DNA of 64,000 bases from Xenorhabdus griffiniae (GCF_037265215.1 NZ_CP147737.1:2698001-2762000); one strand, 5' to 3'. Shown: positions 1 through 8,223, counted from the first letter of the stretch. The notes: generated from the letters alone by a model not told the origin. Made by a program: numbers and translations.

Positions 1-724
1 GCGCACCCGTGGCAGTTTCCAGTACGTCCCAAACATCGCGGGTCTTGTGTGCATGCAGCTCATCGACAATGCCACAGTGAATATTGAGACCGTCGAGGTT
101 ATTAGCATCGCTGGACAACGGTTCAAACTTGGATGCGGATTGTTCCTGATAAATTGCCAGCTTGTTAAATTCAAACAACCTGCCTAATGTCGGTTTGGCC
201 TGCTTGATCATGTTTTTCGCATCTTCAAACACAATGCGCGCCTGATCACGGGTGGTGGCCGCCGAATAGACTTCCGCCCCGCCCTCACTGTCGGCGCCCG
301 TCATATACAACCCGATACCGGACGACAGTGTGGATTTGGCATTTTTACGCGCCACTTCGTTATAGGCGGTACGAAAACGGCGAACCATCACCGGCCGGCC
401 ACTGCCGTCATTGCGCAGCACCACTTCCCCAGTCGCTTCATCCACTAACGGACGCACAAAGCCAAACAGGTTAATCAGAATAAAGACATGCCAGTCCATC
501 AGTTCAATGGGTTTGCCTGCCAGTGCGCCTTTGACGTGTGGCACGAATTTGTAAAAGTTCAGGATATGCTGGGCGCGGGCTTCACTGAATATGATGTCTC
601 GTGCTTCGCCTGTTTTCAGGTCATTTAGGAACCGCTGACAGGCAAGCTTCACCAGCTCACCGGATACAATCTCATCCGCCACGACCCGTTCGGCGTAGCG
701 AATGCCATCGGCGACTTTTGCCAT
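1..724 (-). CDS. Phage terminase large subunit (5' part, runs off window)
   Basis: Motor ATPase that cuts and pumps phage DNA into proheads. Translating the minus strand from ATG at 724 gives 241 residues with no stop before the window edge. A Walker-A-like ARKNAKST lies at about residues 125-132 and a Walker-B-like CGIVDELH at about 217-224, the layout of the HK97-type TerL ATPase domain; the C-terminal nuclease domain lies outside. GAGAGAT precedes the ATG. The start lies one base after the stop of the small-subunit gene, so the two are translationally coupled. Family assignment is strong; the protein is partial only because of the window boundary. Confidence 0.9.
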   Translation of the reverse strand, partial: MAKVADGIRYAERVVADEIVSGELVKLACQRFLNDLKTGEARDIIFSEARAQHILNFYKFVPHVKGALAGKPIELMDWHVFILINLFGFVRPLVDEATGEVVLRNDGSGRPVMVRRFRTAYNEVARKNAKSTLSSGIGLYMTGADSEGGAEVYSAATTRDQARIVFEDAKNMIKQAKPTLGRLFEFNKLAIYQEQSASKFEPLSSDANNLDGLNIHCGIVDELHAHKTRDVWDVLETATGA

Positions 725-725
725 G

Positions 726-1187
726 TTAATCTCTCATTTGTAACAGTTCCGCCAGCGGATCGGCCTTGTCTTCCCCTGCCATATTGACCTTTGTCCGACT
801 GGAGGGCGACATGCCGAATGCACTGAGCATAGTGTGAATGCGTTTCCACGCATCGGCTTTCATGCCTGCGGCGGGATGCGCTTTAATCAACCCCTGATCG
901 GTTCGGTAGGTGTAACCCTCGTTCTCCAATGTCTCGCAATGCGTCCGGTATTCGACGTAGGCCTCGATCAGCAACTCAAGCGCTTTGGCGTCAAGGCTGG
1001 TGAGTACGCCGACTTTATCCAGTTCCTGTGCGATCCGTTCATGCCAATACCGCCCCATTTTCCCAAAATGCTTAGGAACATTAGGCACCCCTTTTTCCGG
1101 CATCGGTTCATGGGCGTTAATTGGCCGTTTTGATGGGTTACCCCTCACCAAACGCAGGTGAGTCGGGGTTAGCGGTCGTCCTGCCAT
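726..1187 (-). CDS. Phage terminase small subunit (P27 family)
   Basis: DNA-recognition subunit of the packaging terminase. The 153-residue product opens MAGRPLTPTHLRLVRGNPSK, the usual start of P27-family TerS proteins. The start at 1187 is chosen because AGGAGA stands just upstream; the frame stays open to 1241, but those codons match nothing expected. It directly precedes terL. A 227-base spacer without a recognisable gene separates it from the HNH gene upstream. Confidence 0.88.
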   Translation of the reverse strand: MAGRPLTPTHLRLVRGNPSKRPINAHEPMPEKGVPNVPKHFGKMGRYWHERIAQELDKVGVLTSLDAKALELLIEAYVEYRTHCETLENEGYTYRTDQGLIKAHPAAGMKADAWKRIHTMLSAFGMSPSSRTKVNMAGEDKADPLAELLQMRD

Positions 1188-1414
1188 GTGATTTCTCCTG
1201 TAAACTGGTGCAGTTGGGGCACCCCAAAAAAAGGTTTGCATTTCGCGGCGATCTGAAAAGAGGTAAGGCGGCGGTCCTTAAGGGTGAAAGTGGTAGCTAT
1301 TTGACCTCCCCTCCCCTGATGTGACCATGACGTCAGCAATGATTTCGATCGAAAATTAAATCATCGCAGCATTAATCAGCCTGTGACTGCTGATGTGATA
1401 ATGATGCATTGCAA

Positions 1415-2086
1415 CTAAATGTGAAGTTGATCACTGTATGCTTTTAGTTTTCTTCTGCTGGACGGTCCGCTCTTGCCTATTCTTGGGCTAAATACTTTCT
1501 CTATTGGCCAGCCCCTATCTAACCTCCACTGCAAACTTGCAAATGATAAGCCTAGGTATCCAGCCCATTCATTTAAACACATCGTTTTACCATGAGCAGT
1601 GTATCGCCTGTGTGAGCGTAGCCGCATAGCACGCGCTGTCTTATGATGCCCTCTTTTTTGGTTACAGGTCGGACAACTGGCTACGAGATTTTCTGGGCTA
1701 TTATTTGTTTTGCAATCATCAAGATGATCCACATGCATATCATCCCATGTCACAACAGACTCACACCAATGGCAGCGAAATGGACCATCACCATGATGCT
1801 GATAGTAAACAGCGCGGTGCTCGTAAATCCTGCAACTTTTTCTCTTCAGCGGATGATCAGGAGCATAAATCAATAAATAACCACCTGAGTGCTTCAGTTT
1901 GCCCTGCTTTAATGTTGAGCGTTTTTCTGTAGAGCCGTGTAGACGCATTCTCATGTAGTGTTTTTCACAATAAGGACTATTGCGAGAACGCACTTTTAAG
2001 TCACAACCTTCAACCTGACAAATATTCATCACAGGTTTATTACAGACGTGTAAGCGCTCTGCATCAATTGATCCAGTCACATTCAC
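1415..2086 (-). CDS. HNH endonuclease, homing-type
   Basis: A 223-residue HNH nuclease. An N-terminal Cys/His cluster (CQVEGC, then CEKHY) precedes an HNH core with EHRAVYYQHHGDGPFRCHWC, VDHLDDCKTNNSPENL and CPTCNQKRGH. The C-terminal segment resembles a short DNA-binding module (LNEWAGYLGLSFASLQWRL). The layout resembles free-standing phage homing endonucleases. It sits between terS and a second, shorter HNH gene that is the usual terminase neighbour, so it may be an intruder in the packaging operon. GAGAGG stands before the ATG at 2086. Confidence 0.8.
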   Translation of the reverse strand: MNVTGSIDAERLHVCNKPVMNICQVEGCDLKVRSRNSPYCEKHYMRMRLHGSTEKRSTLKQGKLKHSGGYLLIYAPDHPLKRKSCRIYEHRAVYYQHHGDGPFRCHWCESVVTWDDMHVDHLDDCKTNNSPENLVASCPTCNQKRGHHKTARAMRLRSHRRYTAHGKTMCLNEWAGYLGLSFASLQWRLDRGWPIEKVFSPRIGKSGPSSRRKLKAYSDQLHI

Positions 2087-2096
2087 CTCTCATTAT

Positions 2097-2453
2097 TTAG
2101 AATCGCTTTAGACGTTCGTGGGCTGTTTTGAATTTATGGCAGCTATGGCAAATCGAAGATAGATTGCTATCTGTATCAGTTCCCCCATGTGCCTTGGGGA
2201 TAATATGGTCAACGGTCTTGGCTTCTACCGCCCGACCACTTCGTAAGCACGTCTGACACAGATATTTATCTCGCCTAAGAATCCTTTCCCGTAACTTGTC
2301 CCATTTGCTACCATAGCCGCGCTGGTGACGGCTCTTGCCCTGTTGGTGAGATTGCCAGCCAGTGTGCAGATGGTCAGGACAGTAGCCGCTGCGGTCGGTA
2401 GTGGTCTTGGGACAGCCACGCTTACGGCAGGCTCTCGGAATACGAGGAGGCAT
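2097..2453 (-). CDS. Phage HNH endonuclease (packaging-associated)
   Basis: Small HNH nuclease of the type found next to terminase genes in HK97-like phages, where it is needed for specific terminase cleavage (family knowledge). The product has 118 residues from ATG 2453, which has GAGGTGG upstream. Visible motifs are CRKRGCPKTT, the GYGSKWDKLRERIL linker, CQTCLRSG, VDHIIPKAHGGTD and LSSICHSCHKFKT, covering the HNH residues and two zinc-type Cys pairs. Confidence 0.85.
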   Translation of the reverse strand: MPPRIPRACRKRGCPKTTTDRSGYCPDHLHTGWQSHQQGKSRHQRGYGSKWDKLRERILRRDKYLCQTCLRSGRAVEAKTVDHIIPKAHGGTDTDSNLSSICHSCHKFKTAHERLKRF

Positions 2454-2457
2454 AGTG

Positions 2458-2748
2458 TCACCACCTCGAAAACAATCCGCCGCGCTCGCTCTCACGGACA
2501 ACGAACTGGCGTATCTCTTCGCGCACTATCTGGCGGAGGTGGTTGTCATGGGCTTGATTTATCTTTGCGGGGTCAGTGGCTGACTTCACAAAAATCTTGC
2601 CTGCAAAACCGACTAACTTTTCCACCTCATTGTCATTCCGCCCCTGAATACGCTCCATCAGTTCAGCGATATGTTCTAGCTGTGACTCCAATTGGTTTAA
2701 TGACTCAGTGTTGTATTTGATATCGATAGTGAGTGTACTCTGTGACAT
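2458..2748 (-). CDS. Hypothetical phage protein, coiled-coil
   Basis: A 96-residue protein not recognised by name. The first half reads as an amphipathic coiled coil (NQLESQLEHIAELMERIQGR); the second half is charged. The ATG at 2748 is preferred because GGGGAA lies six bases before it; the frame opens at 2760. It sits four bases upstream of the HNH start in the same direction. Structural or chaperone roles are possible but unproven. Confidence 0.55.
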   Translation of the reverse strand: MSQSTLTIDIKYNTESLNQLESQLEHIAELMERIQGRNDNEVEKLVGFAGKIFVKSATDPAKINQAHDNHLRQIVREEIRQFVVRESERGGLFSRW

Positions 2749-2998
2749 TGTGTTCCCCATAAATCAGAATAAATAACTAGCAGGGTTGATATAACCCCGA
2801 CAAATTTTGAGACCACACCAGCCAGAAACCTATACAAAATTCTATCAAGCACCTGAAAACGGGTGATTTGCAGTATTTTGTATAATTGAGATGAGCGAAA
2901 TATTTCGCCGATTGGAACTGAGCGAAAATAATTGCTGAGTGGTGCGCCAAAGTGCCGGCCTCGGTAATATCAATTAAAGTGCTTTTTCACACTTTGGC

Positions 2999-3766
2999 TT
3001 AATGCCTGACCGCTGAATAGCTGAATTCCCGCTCTACCGGTAAGATCAACATACCTTGCTCGCCTGATTTGCCAAATGACTGAACGCAGCGTGCCTCAAA
3101 GTCTTTGTAATCCACGCAGCCGTTGGCCAATATCGTGACCGCTTTCAGTTGCTCTTGTACCAGTTTCTTAGCTTCTGGCTTAAGATATTGATGGATCTTG
3201 TCTCCACTACCTTTGGCTGCTTCTCTTGCCTCTACATATACCGAGTCAGGCAACACCACCTGATACACCCATTTGGATGTAATCATGCCAAATAAGGATG
3301 GCGTACCACCGACATGACCGTGATAGGGCAATCCTGACATACGACTGAGCGCCTGATAGAAAGGCTGCTGAAACTGCTTTTCCCATGTAACAGGCTTATC
3401 AAGAAGAAAGAGGGCATTGATACGCTGGTCAGTGAATGTAGGTTGGCTGCCATGGATCAAGGTATCTATTTGTTCATCACACCAGATAGCAAAATCAATT
3501 GATAACCAGCGGGCAAAAAGGACAGCTAATTTGGGATGAAGCCATGTCCCACCTCCTCTATCTTTTCTTGCACGACTGGTTTTTACATACGGGATTTTCC
3601 CGTATCTACGCTCAAGTGCTTGAATATAAGCGATGGTTTCAGGCAGGCGAACCCACTCGTTCGGGATCTTACCAAACTTAGCTGCCACGTCCGTGGCATT
3701 GATCCATCCCTCTTCATTAAACCAAATAGGGTGACCGTCATACTCCAATGGAATGATGTTACTCAT
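2999..3766 (-). CDS. KilA-N / P63C-type phage antirepressor-like protein
   Basis: A 255-residue protein with an N-terminal KilA-N DNA-binding domain (YDGHPIWFNEEGWINATDVA, then GGTWLHPKLAVLFARWLS and FAIWCDEQI) and a C-terminal region resembling the P63C domain (about residues 115-215). Such proteins are found as phage antirepressors or regulators; no enzymatic residues are seen. It is a single gene between non-coding stretches in the lysis/packaging interval, so it may be an accessory gene with its own promoter. The ATG at 3766 has only a weak ribosome site. Confidence 0.75.
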   Translation of the reverse strand: MSNIIPLEYDGHPIWFNEEGWINATDVAAKFGKIPNEWVRLPETIAYIQALERRYGKIPYVKTSRARKDRGGGTWLHPKLAVLFARWLSIDFAIWCDEQIDTLIHGSQPTFTDQRINALFLLDKPVTWEKQFQQPFYQALSRMSGLPYHGHVGGTPSLFGMITSKWVYQVVLPDSVYVEAREAAKGSGDKIHQYLKPEAKKLVQEQLKAVTILANGCVDYKDFEARCVQSFGKSGEQGMLILPVEREFSYSAVRH

Positions 3767-4078
3767 AACGTATTACCTACATTTGAAATGAACCCTCGTT
3801 CACATAGGAAATCAGCCCGTCGAAGCTCGCCAGCTATAACTGACTTCCTCGAAGGCTCATATCAAAGTGATTGGATTCGACGTTGAAAGAATGGCGCTGT
3901 GAGTGCGCAGTGAAAACAAAAAATGCCGCCAGCCCGTATGCGTTGGGTACGCGGTGGGAACGGGTGGCAGCATGGGTTATTTCTGTAGCCACTCAGTGAA
4001 TGGGGACGGGAATAAAAAAGCCCCTAATTACTCAGAGGCTCACTAAATGCGTCCTAACATACTCCCACCACCCCAGTA
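3767..4078. other. Non-coding interval holding a dispersed repeat and a terminator
   Basis: No credible gene. Bases 3907-4008 recur almost unchanged in inverted orientation at 48934-49034 (see that entry). At about 4013-4042 an AGCCTCT/AGGGGCT hairpin followed by a T run on the minus strand is a probable terminator for the lysis operon that ends at 4079. Confidence 0.6.
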
Positions 4079-4402
4079 TCATTTGTTCTGAAGTGGCAAT
4101 GCATCCTGAGCAAGAGAGTCTACCTCTGGATGCGGCGAATTATCCTGCCAGTGATTTTCTATCGCTTCACTCATGCGGCGCATCCAATCAGCCAGTTTTA
4201 GTGCCGCCTCTTTCTCTGATTTCAGTTTAGGAAAATCAGCAAATTCCATTCTTGCGATATATCGACCGAATTCGTCTTTGTTGATGAAAAGTATTTGGTC
4301 AAGAACTGTTTCTAAGTTGTTGTGTGATACATAGTATTTACTGAGTTGAGTTCGCTCTTCCCGATCTTTCTCAAAGTAAATCAAGTCAACGACCGTTCTC
4401 AT
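4079..4402 (-). CDS. Hypothetical phage protein after Rz
   Basis: A 107-residue soluble protein with no recognised domain, rich in charged residues (FEKDREERTQLSKYY near the N-terminus, LKSEKEAALKLADWMRRMSE in the second half). Its start overlaps the Rz stop by four bases, so it is the last gene of the lysis operon; a terminator follows. No lytic motif or membrane segment is seen. Confidence 0.6.
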   Translation of the reverse strand: MRTVVDLIYFEKDREERTQLSKYYVSHNNLETVLDQILFINKDEFGRYIARMEFADFPKLKSEKEAALKLADWMRRMSEAIENHWQDNSPHPEVDSLAQDALPLQNK

Positions 4403-4872
4403 TTCGTCACCTTATAACATTCAGTTTTAATGTAATCCTGCAAATAGCTCAGTTTTGCCCGGTCGCTGATAATGCCTTCTCGGATATCGAGAACAGTTGA
4501 TCCAGTTTCTCCAGTGAGTTCGACGGCGGTTGTAGCGCCCACGCTGCTGGAGGTAACGGTTTCAGACACGGGGCAGGCGGCTTTGATGCGCAACTTGCGA
4601 CGACCAGCGGCAACATCAGCGCGCAAAGTATCGATTTCAGTCTTGGCATGGGCGAGTTCCTGAGTGTGTTTGGTGTCCAGCTCGTGGAGTTGCTGGATTC
4701 GCGCTTGCTGGGTGGCGTTGATGGCGAGTTGTTCAGATAGTTTGGTGGTCAGTGATTCATTTTCACTCACCAGCCGACCGTTTTCTGCATATACCGAATA
4801 GACGGAGTGTGCAGCATAACCAATCAGCGCGATACCTATAATCACAGCGCCAAATTTCAATTGCCATTTCAT
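4399..4872 (-). CDS. Rz-like i-spanin
   Basis: Inner-membrane spanin subunit that, with Rz1, disrupts the outer membrane at lysis. The 157 residues show one N-terminal membrane anchor (about 7-24, FGAVIIGIALIGYAAHSVYS) and then a long periplasmic coiled coil (SENESLTTKLSEQLAINATQ onward). A smaller frame inside it encodes Rz1, the classic nested arrangement. The start at 4872 overlaps the stop of the small membrane-protein gene upstream. Confidence 0.88.
   Translation of the reverse strand: MKWQLKFGAVIIGIALIGYAAHSVYSVYAENGRLVSENESLTTKLSEQLAINATQQARIQQLHELDTKHTQELAHAKTEIDTLRADVAAGRRKLRIKAACPVSETVTSSSVGATTAVELTGETGSTVLDIREGIISDRAKLSYLQDYIKTECYKVTK
4449..4649 (-). CDS. Rz1-like o-spanin lipoprotein, nested in Rz
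   Basis: Outer-membrane spanin lipoprotein, read in a different frame wholly within the Rz gene. The 66 residues begin with a signal peptide ending in a lipobox (LVVASC, Cys20), followed by a proline-rich mature region (KPPAPCLKPLPPAAW) that is a hallmark of Rz1. Its position inside Rz supports the assignment of both genes. Confidence 0.87.
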   Translation of the reverse strand: MPRLKSILCALMLPLVVASCASKPPAPCLKPLPPAAWALQPPSNSLEKLDQLFSISEKALSATGQN

Positions 4873-5090
4873 GACTGCCTACCAACAAATTGGTTATATT
4901 TCTCACCTAATAAATAGAGTCCAAAAACAATCGGTGTCAAAATAACCCCTATCGGCCACAGAAATGAAAACAACAAAATGAATCCAAACGATTCTGGATT
5001 GCCATTTCGTTTTCCTATCAATGCAAAAATAATGAATGCCGCAATAACACCGATAAAATAAATTACGGGAACCAGAATAATTATGTTCAT
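4869..5090 (-). CDS. Small phage membrane protein in lysis cassette
   Basis: A 73-residue protein with two hydrophobic segments (about 3-24 and 35-62) and a short basic loop, KRNGNPES, between them. It lies between the endolysin and Rz, coupled to Rz by a 4-base overlap. It could be a second holin or antiholin; nothing in the sequence decides this. Confidence 0.65.
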   Translation of the reverse strand: MNIIILVPVIYFIGVIAAFIIFALIGKRNGNPESFGFILLFSFLWPIGVILTPIVFGLYLLGEKYNQFVGRQS

Positions 5091-5101
5091 CGCTCAATCC
5101 C

Positions 5102-5503
5102 TCATAACATCTCAAACGCCCGTGTAAAAACATCATCGGAATAAGGCTGTTGGCCGTTCTCGTGCCGAATAATAGACTTGGACAAAGCAATCAGCGTGGA
5201 TTTATTGACTTCAATCTTGTCGAACGGATCAACATTAAGCGCCTTAGCAACACCATTAATGTAAGCCGTAGTATTGTTCTCATTGGAAGGTGCCCAGCGA
5301 TTGATAATCTTGGATACGCTGTTATGTCCACCTTTGTGATAATTACACAACAACTTCATCAGTGCTCGGATGCCATATTCTGGCGACTCGAACCGACAGA
5401 ACCGAGATTCAATCTTAGGGTCATGGGATAATAGACCTTGCCACTTATTCGCTTTGTTGTAGTCAATGTTGCCGGGATTGTTGTTACGAATGCCTCTCGT
5501 CAT
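5102..5503 (-). CDS. Phage endolysin-like muramidase (P5-type)
   Basis: A 133-residue protein opening MTRGIRNNNPGNIDYNKANK. The RGIRNNNPGN signature is typical of phage P5-like lytic transglycosylases that cleave the peptidoglycan glycan strand. The text continues with FESPEYGIRALMKLLCNY, also characteristic. No signal peptide is present, so export through the holin is expected. The start overlaps the preceding stop (TAATG), indicating coupling in the lysis cassette. Confidence 0.82.
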   Translation of the reverse strand: MTRGIRNNNPGNIDYNKANKWQGLLSHDPKIESRFCRFESPEYGIRALMKLLCNYHKGGHNSVSKIINRWAPSNENNTTAYINGVAKALNVDPFDKIEVNKSTLIALSKSIIRHENGQQPYSDDVFTRAFEML

Positions 5504-5730
5504 TAGATAATCCCTCTTTTTTGGTTGGTTCTTATAAATAACTTAAGAAGTCGATAACTTCTTTCAAAGCTGAATTCATCACTTAACCTCTTGGAATAAC
5601 GGACTTGCTTACGAACATATTGATCTGAATGCCAATATTTCCGCCATACACGCAGCACCCACCAACGGCGAATTTGATAAAACATTACAACCAGCGGAAA
5701 TATCTTCACACCGTATATTTCCTTAATCAT
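5503..5730 (-). CDS. Small basic protein between holin and endolysin
   Basis: A 75-residue protein rich in Arg, Lys and Trp (QIRRWWVLRVWRKYW), beginning with an aliphatic stretch. The ATG at 5730 overlaps the holin stop (ATGA), and its own stop overlaps the endolysin start, so it is embedded in the cassette. The frame is open to 5907, but the upstream part only shadows the holin. Function unknown; a membrane-associated lysis accessory is plausible. Confidence 0.5.
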   Translation of the reverse strand: MIKEIYGVKIFPLVVMFYQIRRWWVLRVWRKYWHSDQYVRKQVRYSKRLSDEFSFERSYRLLKLFIRTNQKRGII

Positions 5731-6029
5731 CTGTGAGCACCTGTCAGTCGGTTCCAGAAATACGTGAGGGCGATACTGCCCATTGCCCCGCACATACCTG
5801 CACTGGCGAATGTCATGTATAAGCTCAGCCCCGCCTCCAAACTGATAAAGCCCCCTATCAGTCCGGTAAATCCTGAAACAATGACCTGAGCAAATGCCCC
5901 AAACCAACTCCAGCGGGCGTTGCTGGTTTTTATATCAATGATGTAGCGGACTATCCCGCCCCATGCAGAAAGCAGCAAAAGTATCAGCCATTGAGATAGC
6001 TCAAAGCTGCTTGGGTCTTTATTTGGCAT
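5727..6029 (-). CDS. Phage holin-like protein
   Basis: About 100 residues with three hydrophobic segments (WLILLLLSAWGGIVRYII; FGAFAQVIVSGFTGLIGGFI; LYMTFASAGMCGAMGSIALT) and a short charged tail. It is first in an operon followed by the endolysin and Rz/Rz1, the expected holin position; holins make the membrane holes that release endolysin. Several starts are possible (6047, 6035, 6029); 6029 gives the best spacing from GGGGTGG. Confidence 0.8.
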   Translation of the reverse strand: MPNKDPSSFELSQWLILLLLSAWGGIVRYIIDIKTSNARWSWFGAFAQVIVSGFTGLIGGFISLEAGLSLYMTFASAGMCGAMGSIALTYFWNRLTGAHR

Positions 6030-6354
6030 ACGCATATTCCACCCCATTAGAACAATGGGCGTCCGTGGGGTGAACGATGGTTACCCCTGTGAGTTGTTGT
6101 GAATAGAGTGCCCCCAGAATTGAGGGCTGTAGATACGTAATGCGTACTGGTAGCAGGTATAACTCTGCATGATTTCAGATGTTAAATTGTGATCCTGCCT
6201 ATGTGAACGTTTGCGGTCGGCTGGAATATGTAAAATCCGCAACGCACCCAACACTCTGGTAGTTGGCGACCAAAAAATTAAAAAGGCCACACCATGCGCA
6301 GCCTTAACTGTATGAATTTATTACGTTATGTAATTTCCCATCCCGGGATTTGAA
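6030..6354. other. Non-coding interval before the lysis cassette
   Basis: No supported gene; the only frame here has no ribosome site and no family look. At 6278-6305 a GGCTGCGCAT...GGCC hairpin followed by T-rich sequence on the minus strand is a likely terminator of the gene at 6355-6684. A promoter for the lysis genes may lie in the rest. Confidence 0.4.
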
Positions 6355-6684
6355 CTAATCGGAATTACCGTAATACCAGTCACCTTCTGCCAGCTGGCAT
6401 TCGAGTGAAAAGATTTCATCTTGGTAGTTTGTAATAACTTGTTTTATAGCTTGCTGCTGCTCAGACGTTAAAGAGCCCCAAATTTCAATAATAGGTCCAT
6501 CGTGGTGTGACCATTCTCTACCTATTGGACATTCATTGGTAGCAGAAGTATTAACGTTCTGTTTTTCTGCGCTAATATCCAATACCTGATTTGACTTTGA
6601 AGGAACGCATGAAAGATCACCTATTATCACTTTTGGCGTGCCAGTGCTGTCGTGAATAATAATCTTCTTATGATGTAGTTCCAT
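6355..6684 (-). CDS. Hypothetical phage protein
   Basis: A 109-residue protein from ATG 6684, chosen because GGGGGA precedes it; the frame opens at 6696. No family recognised. The N-terminus is strand-like (HHKKIIIHDSTGTPKVIIGD) and the C-terminus is acidic with a helix (LTSEQQQAIKQVITNYQDE). It is divergent from the plus-strand moron at 6708 with only 23 bases between them. Confidence 0.5.
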   Translation of the reverse strand: MELHHKKIIIHDSTGTPKVIIGDLSCVPSKSNQVLDISAEKQNVNTSATNECPIGREWSHHDGPIIEIWGSLTSEQQQAIKQVITNYQDEIFSLECQLAEGDWYYGNSD

Positions 6685-6707
6685 ACATTCCCCCATGAGG
6701 ACTCTTT

Positions 6708-7265
6708 ATGAATATAGCTATATTTAAACGGCTTTTTGCGCAAAATGATGATACATCCCAGTCAATAATGACAATATGTGAGAACAGCACGCCGTTAGTG
6801 ACGGTTTTAACATTGCATTTAACATGTGAAAGTTTCTTAGAAGCCTACATTTGCGCTCACTTAGGTATTGAAGATCTGTTTGCCGAAAAACCCGACAATA
6901 CAGAGAATGTTAAATTTAGAATGTCATTTGAGCATAAATCCAGACTCGCTCAGAGGCTAGGGCTTCCACGTAAAGCATATGACGCATTCGAGCAACTCAA
7001 CCAAATAAGGAATCAATTTGCGCATAAGTTGTTACAATCTGATATCCCTGATAAACAGTTAACAACTATTACGAATCTAATCAAGAGCATCCCCGATTAT
7101 CAAGCGGGGATAAATTTAGAAGAAGAAGGCATAAAATTCTATGGCTCAGAAAACGCAAAGCCATTCACCTTTAAATTTCAAGATCCAGCAATCCCTAAAC
7201 AAATGAAACTGGTTATTGCTTATTTTTCGCTAATTAGACGCGTTTCCCCGCCAGTAGAAAATTAA
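6708..7265 (+). CDS. HEPN/MtlR-like protein, phage moron
   Basis: A 185-residue all-helical protein coded against the direction of the surrounding late genes. Residues 70-110 read KFRMSFEHKSRLAQRLGLPR...LNQIRNQFAHKL, resembling the MtlR/HEPN-like helical core. RNQFAH (R101, H106) fits the RX4-6H motif of HEPN ribonucleases. HEPN proteins in mobile elements often act as RNases in toxin or abortive-infection systems, but MtlR-type members lack proven nuclease activity, so the role is open. Opposite orientation and its own flanks fit a lysogen-expressed moron. Confidence 0.6.
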   Translation: MNIAIFKRLFAQNDDTSQSIMTICENSTPLVTVLTLHLTCESFLEAYICAHLGIEDLFAEKPDNTENVKFRMSFEHKSRLAQRLGLPRKAYDAFEQLNQIRNQFAHKLLQSDIPDKQLTTITNLIKSIPDYQAGINLEEEGIKFYGSENAKPFTFKFQDPAIPKQMKLVIAYFSLIRRVSPPVEN

Positions 7266-7821
7266 CTTCTTAACAACTGACCACCACGATGCACCTTATC
7301 AAGGTGGTTAGTTACAAATTAAAAAAAGGCTATGCGCAGCCTTGAATTTATAACCGATTGAATTTGTTCCGATGCCGGAATTCCGATATCGGGGTTTGAA
7401 CTACTGCAAATTCTTCAGGAGTTGAGTTGTAAACTCTAAATTAACTGCTGGTTGTGGAGGTCGGCACTGATCTCCGACATGAGGCACCAAGTCATACCAT
7501 CCCGCACACGATAAGTGAATATAGGTCAGTCTTTCAGGTAGCAGTTAAGCACACAGTATCTAAGCAGCCAATCAGCCTTGGCATTCTCCACAAGGGTTAA
7601 GATGCCTTCTCCATGCCAAGCAAGGATAACAAGTGTTATCAAAAGGCACCTTACCGTTGTAGATAGCAAAAAACCCCGCCAATAGGCAGGGTTCATTTGG
7701 TATTCAATAGGTGCAGTAAGCTTGTCATTGCCGTTTTCCGCACCTAGCTTCCATCACGGAAGTCTTACAAGTCCCATAAGGGTTCATGGGTATTATCGAA
7801 CAATAACGCCAGAATGTCAAT
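7266..7821. other. Non-coding late-leader interval with two terminators
   Basis: No supported gene in 556 bases. On the minus strand a hairpin followed by T residues sits at 7668-7694 (AACCCTGCC...GGCGGGGTT) and another at about 7320-7345 (GGCTGCGCATAGCC then T run). The interval lies downstream of Q and ahead of the late genes on the minus strand, where lambdoid phages keep the Q-dependent leader, so terminators here fit an antitermination target. That role is inferred from position. Confidence 0.45.
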
Positions 7822-8223
7822 TTATTTCACCAGATGAGACATTCCTATCCCATGAAGGACGGCGTTCTTTATTTGTCCCATCTCATCGTTAGATAGCCGC
7901 GGATCTATGTAATTTCGTCCTTGCCATGTTCGTACCTTGATTCTATCAAGCCTTTCCGTGGATACGGTCATAATCATATCGCATTTTACCCAACACCTAA
8001 TCTGTTCATTTTCTGGAATAGGGTTTTCTGATAACTCATAGTGATAATCAAATACCGGCATAGGCTCGGTTGTGCTTACTGGCACGACGGTAACTAGTTT
8101 ATTGTTTCGCCTATGCCTGGCTATCACAACAACTGGCCTTATTTTCACAATTTCAGGAACAATTAATCCCTTAAAATCACACATAAGAACAGAACCTACC
8201 TTCGGTTGATATTTTAATCCCAT
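7822..8223 (-). CDS. PemK/MazF-like type II toxin, no partner seen
   Basis: A 133-residue protein with the PemK/MazF beta-barrel signature: PKVGSVLMCDFKG near the N-terminus, EIVKIRPVVVIA, then VTVVPVSTTEP, and CWVKCDMIMTVSTERLDR. MazF-type enzymes cleave mRNA. No antitoxin-like gene lies directly upstream or downstream; the neighbours are non-coding DNA and antiterminator Q. It may act with an unlinked antitoxin, be regulated by Q-dependent expression, or serve a phage role. Confidence 0.75.
   Translation of the reverse strand: MGLKYQPKVGSVLMCDFKGLIVPEIVKIRPVVVIARHRRNNKLVTVVPVSTTEPMPVFDYHYELSENPIPENEQIRCWVKCDMIMTVSTERLDRIKVRTWQGRNYIDPRLSNDEMGQIKNAVLHGIGMSHLVK

Noticed and set aside
5503..5907. 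134-residue frame overlapping the holin
   Set aside because: Its first 59 codons shadow the holin in another frame; only the part from ATG 5730 was kept.
6338..6372. tRNA-like T-arm text (CCCGGGATTTGAACTAAT) and similar text at about 7385
   Set aside because: No complete cloverleaf can be folded around either; no acceptor or anticodon stem was found.
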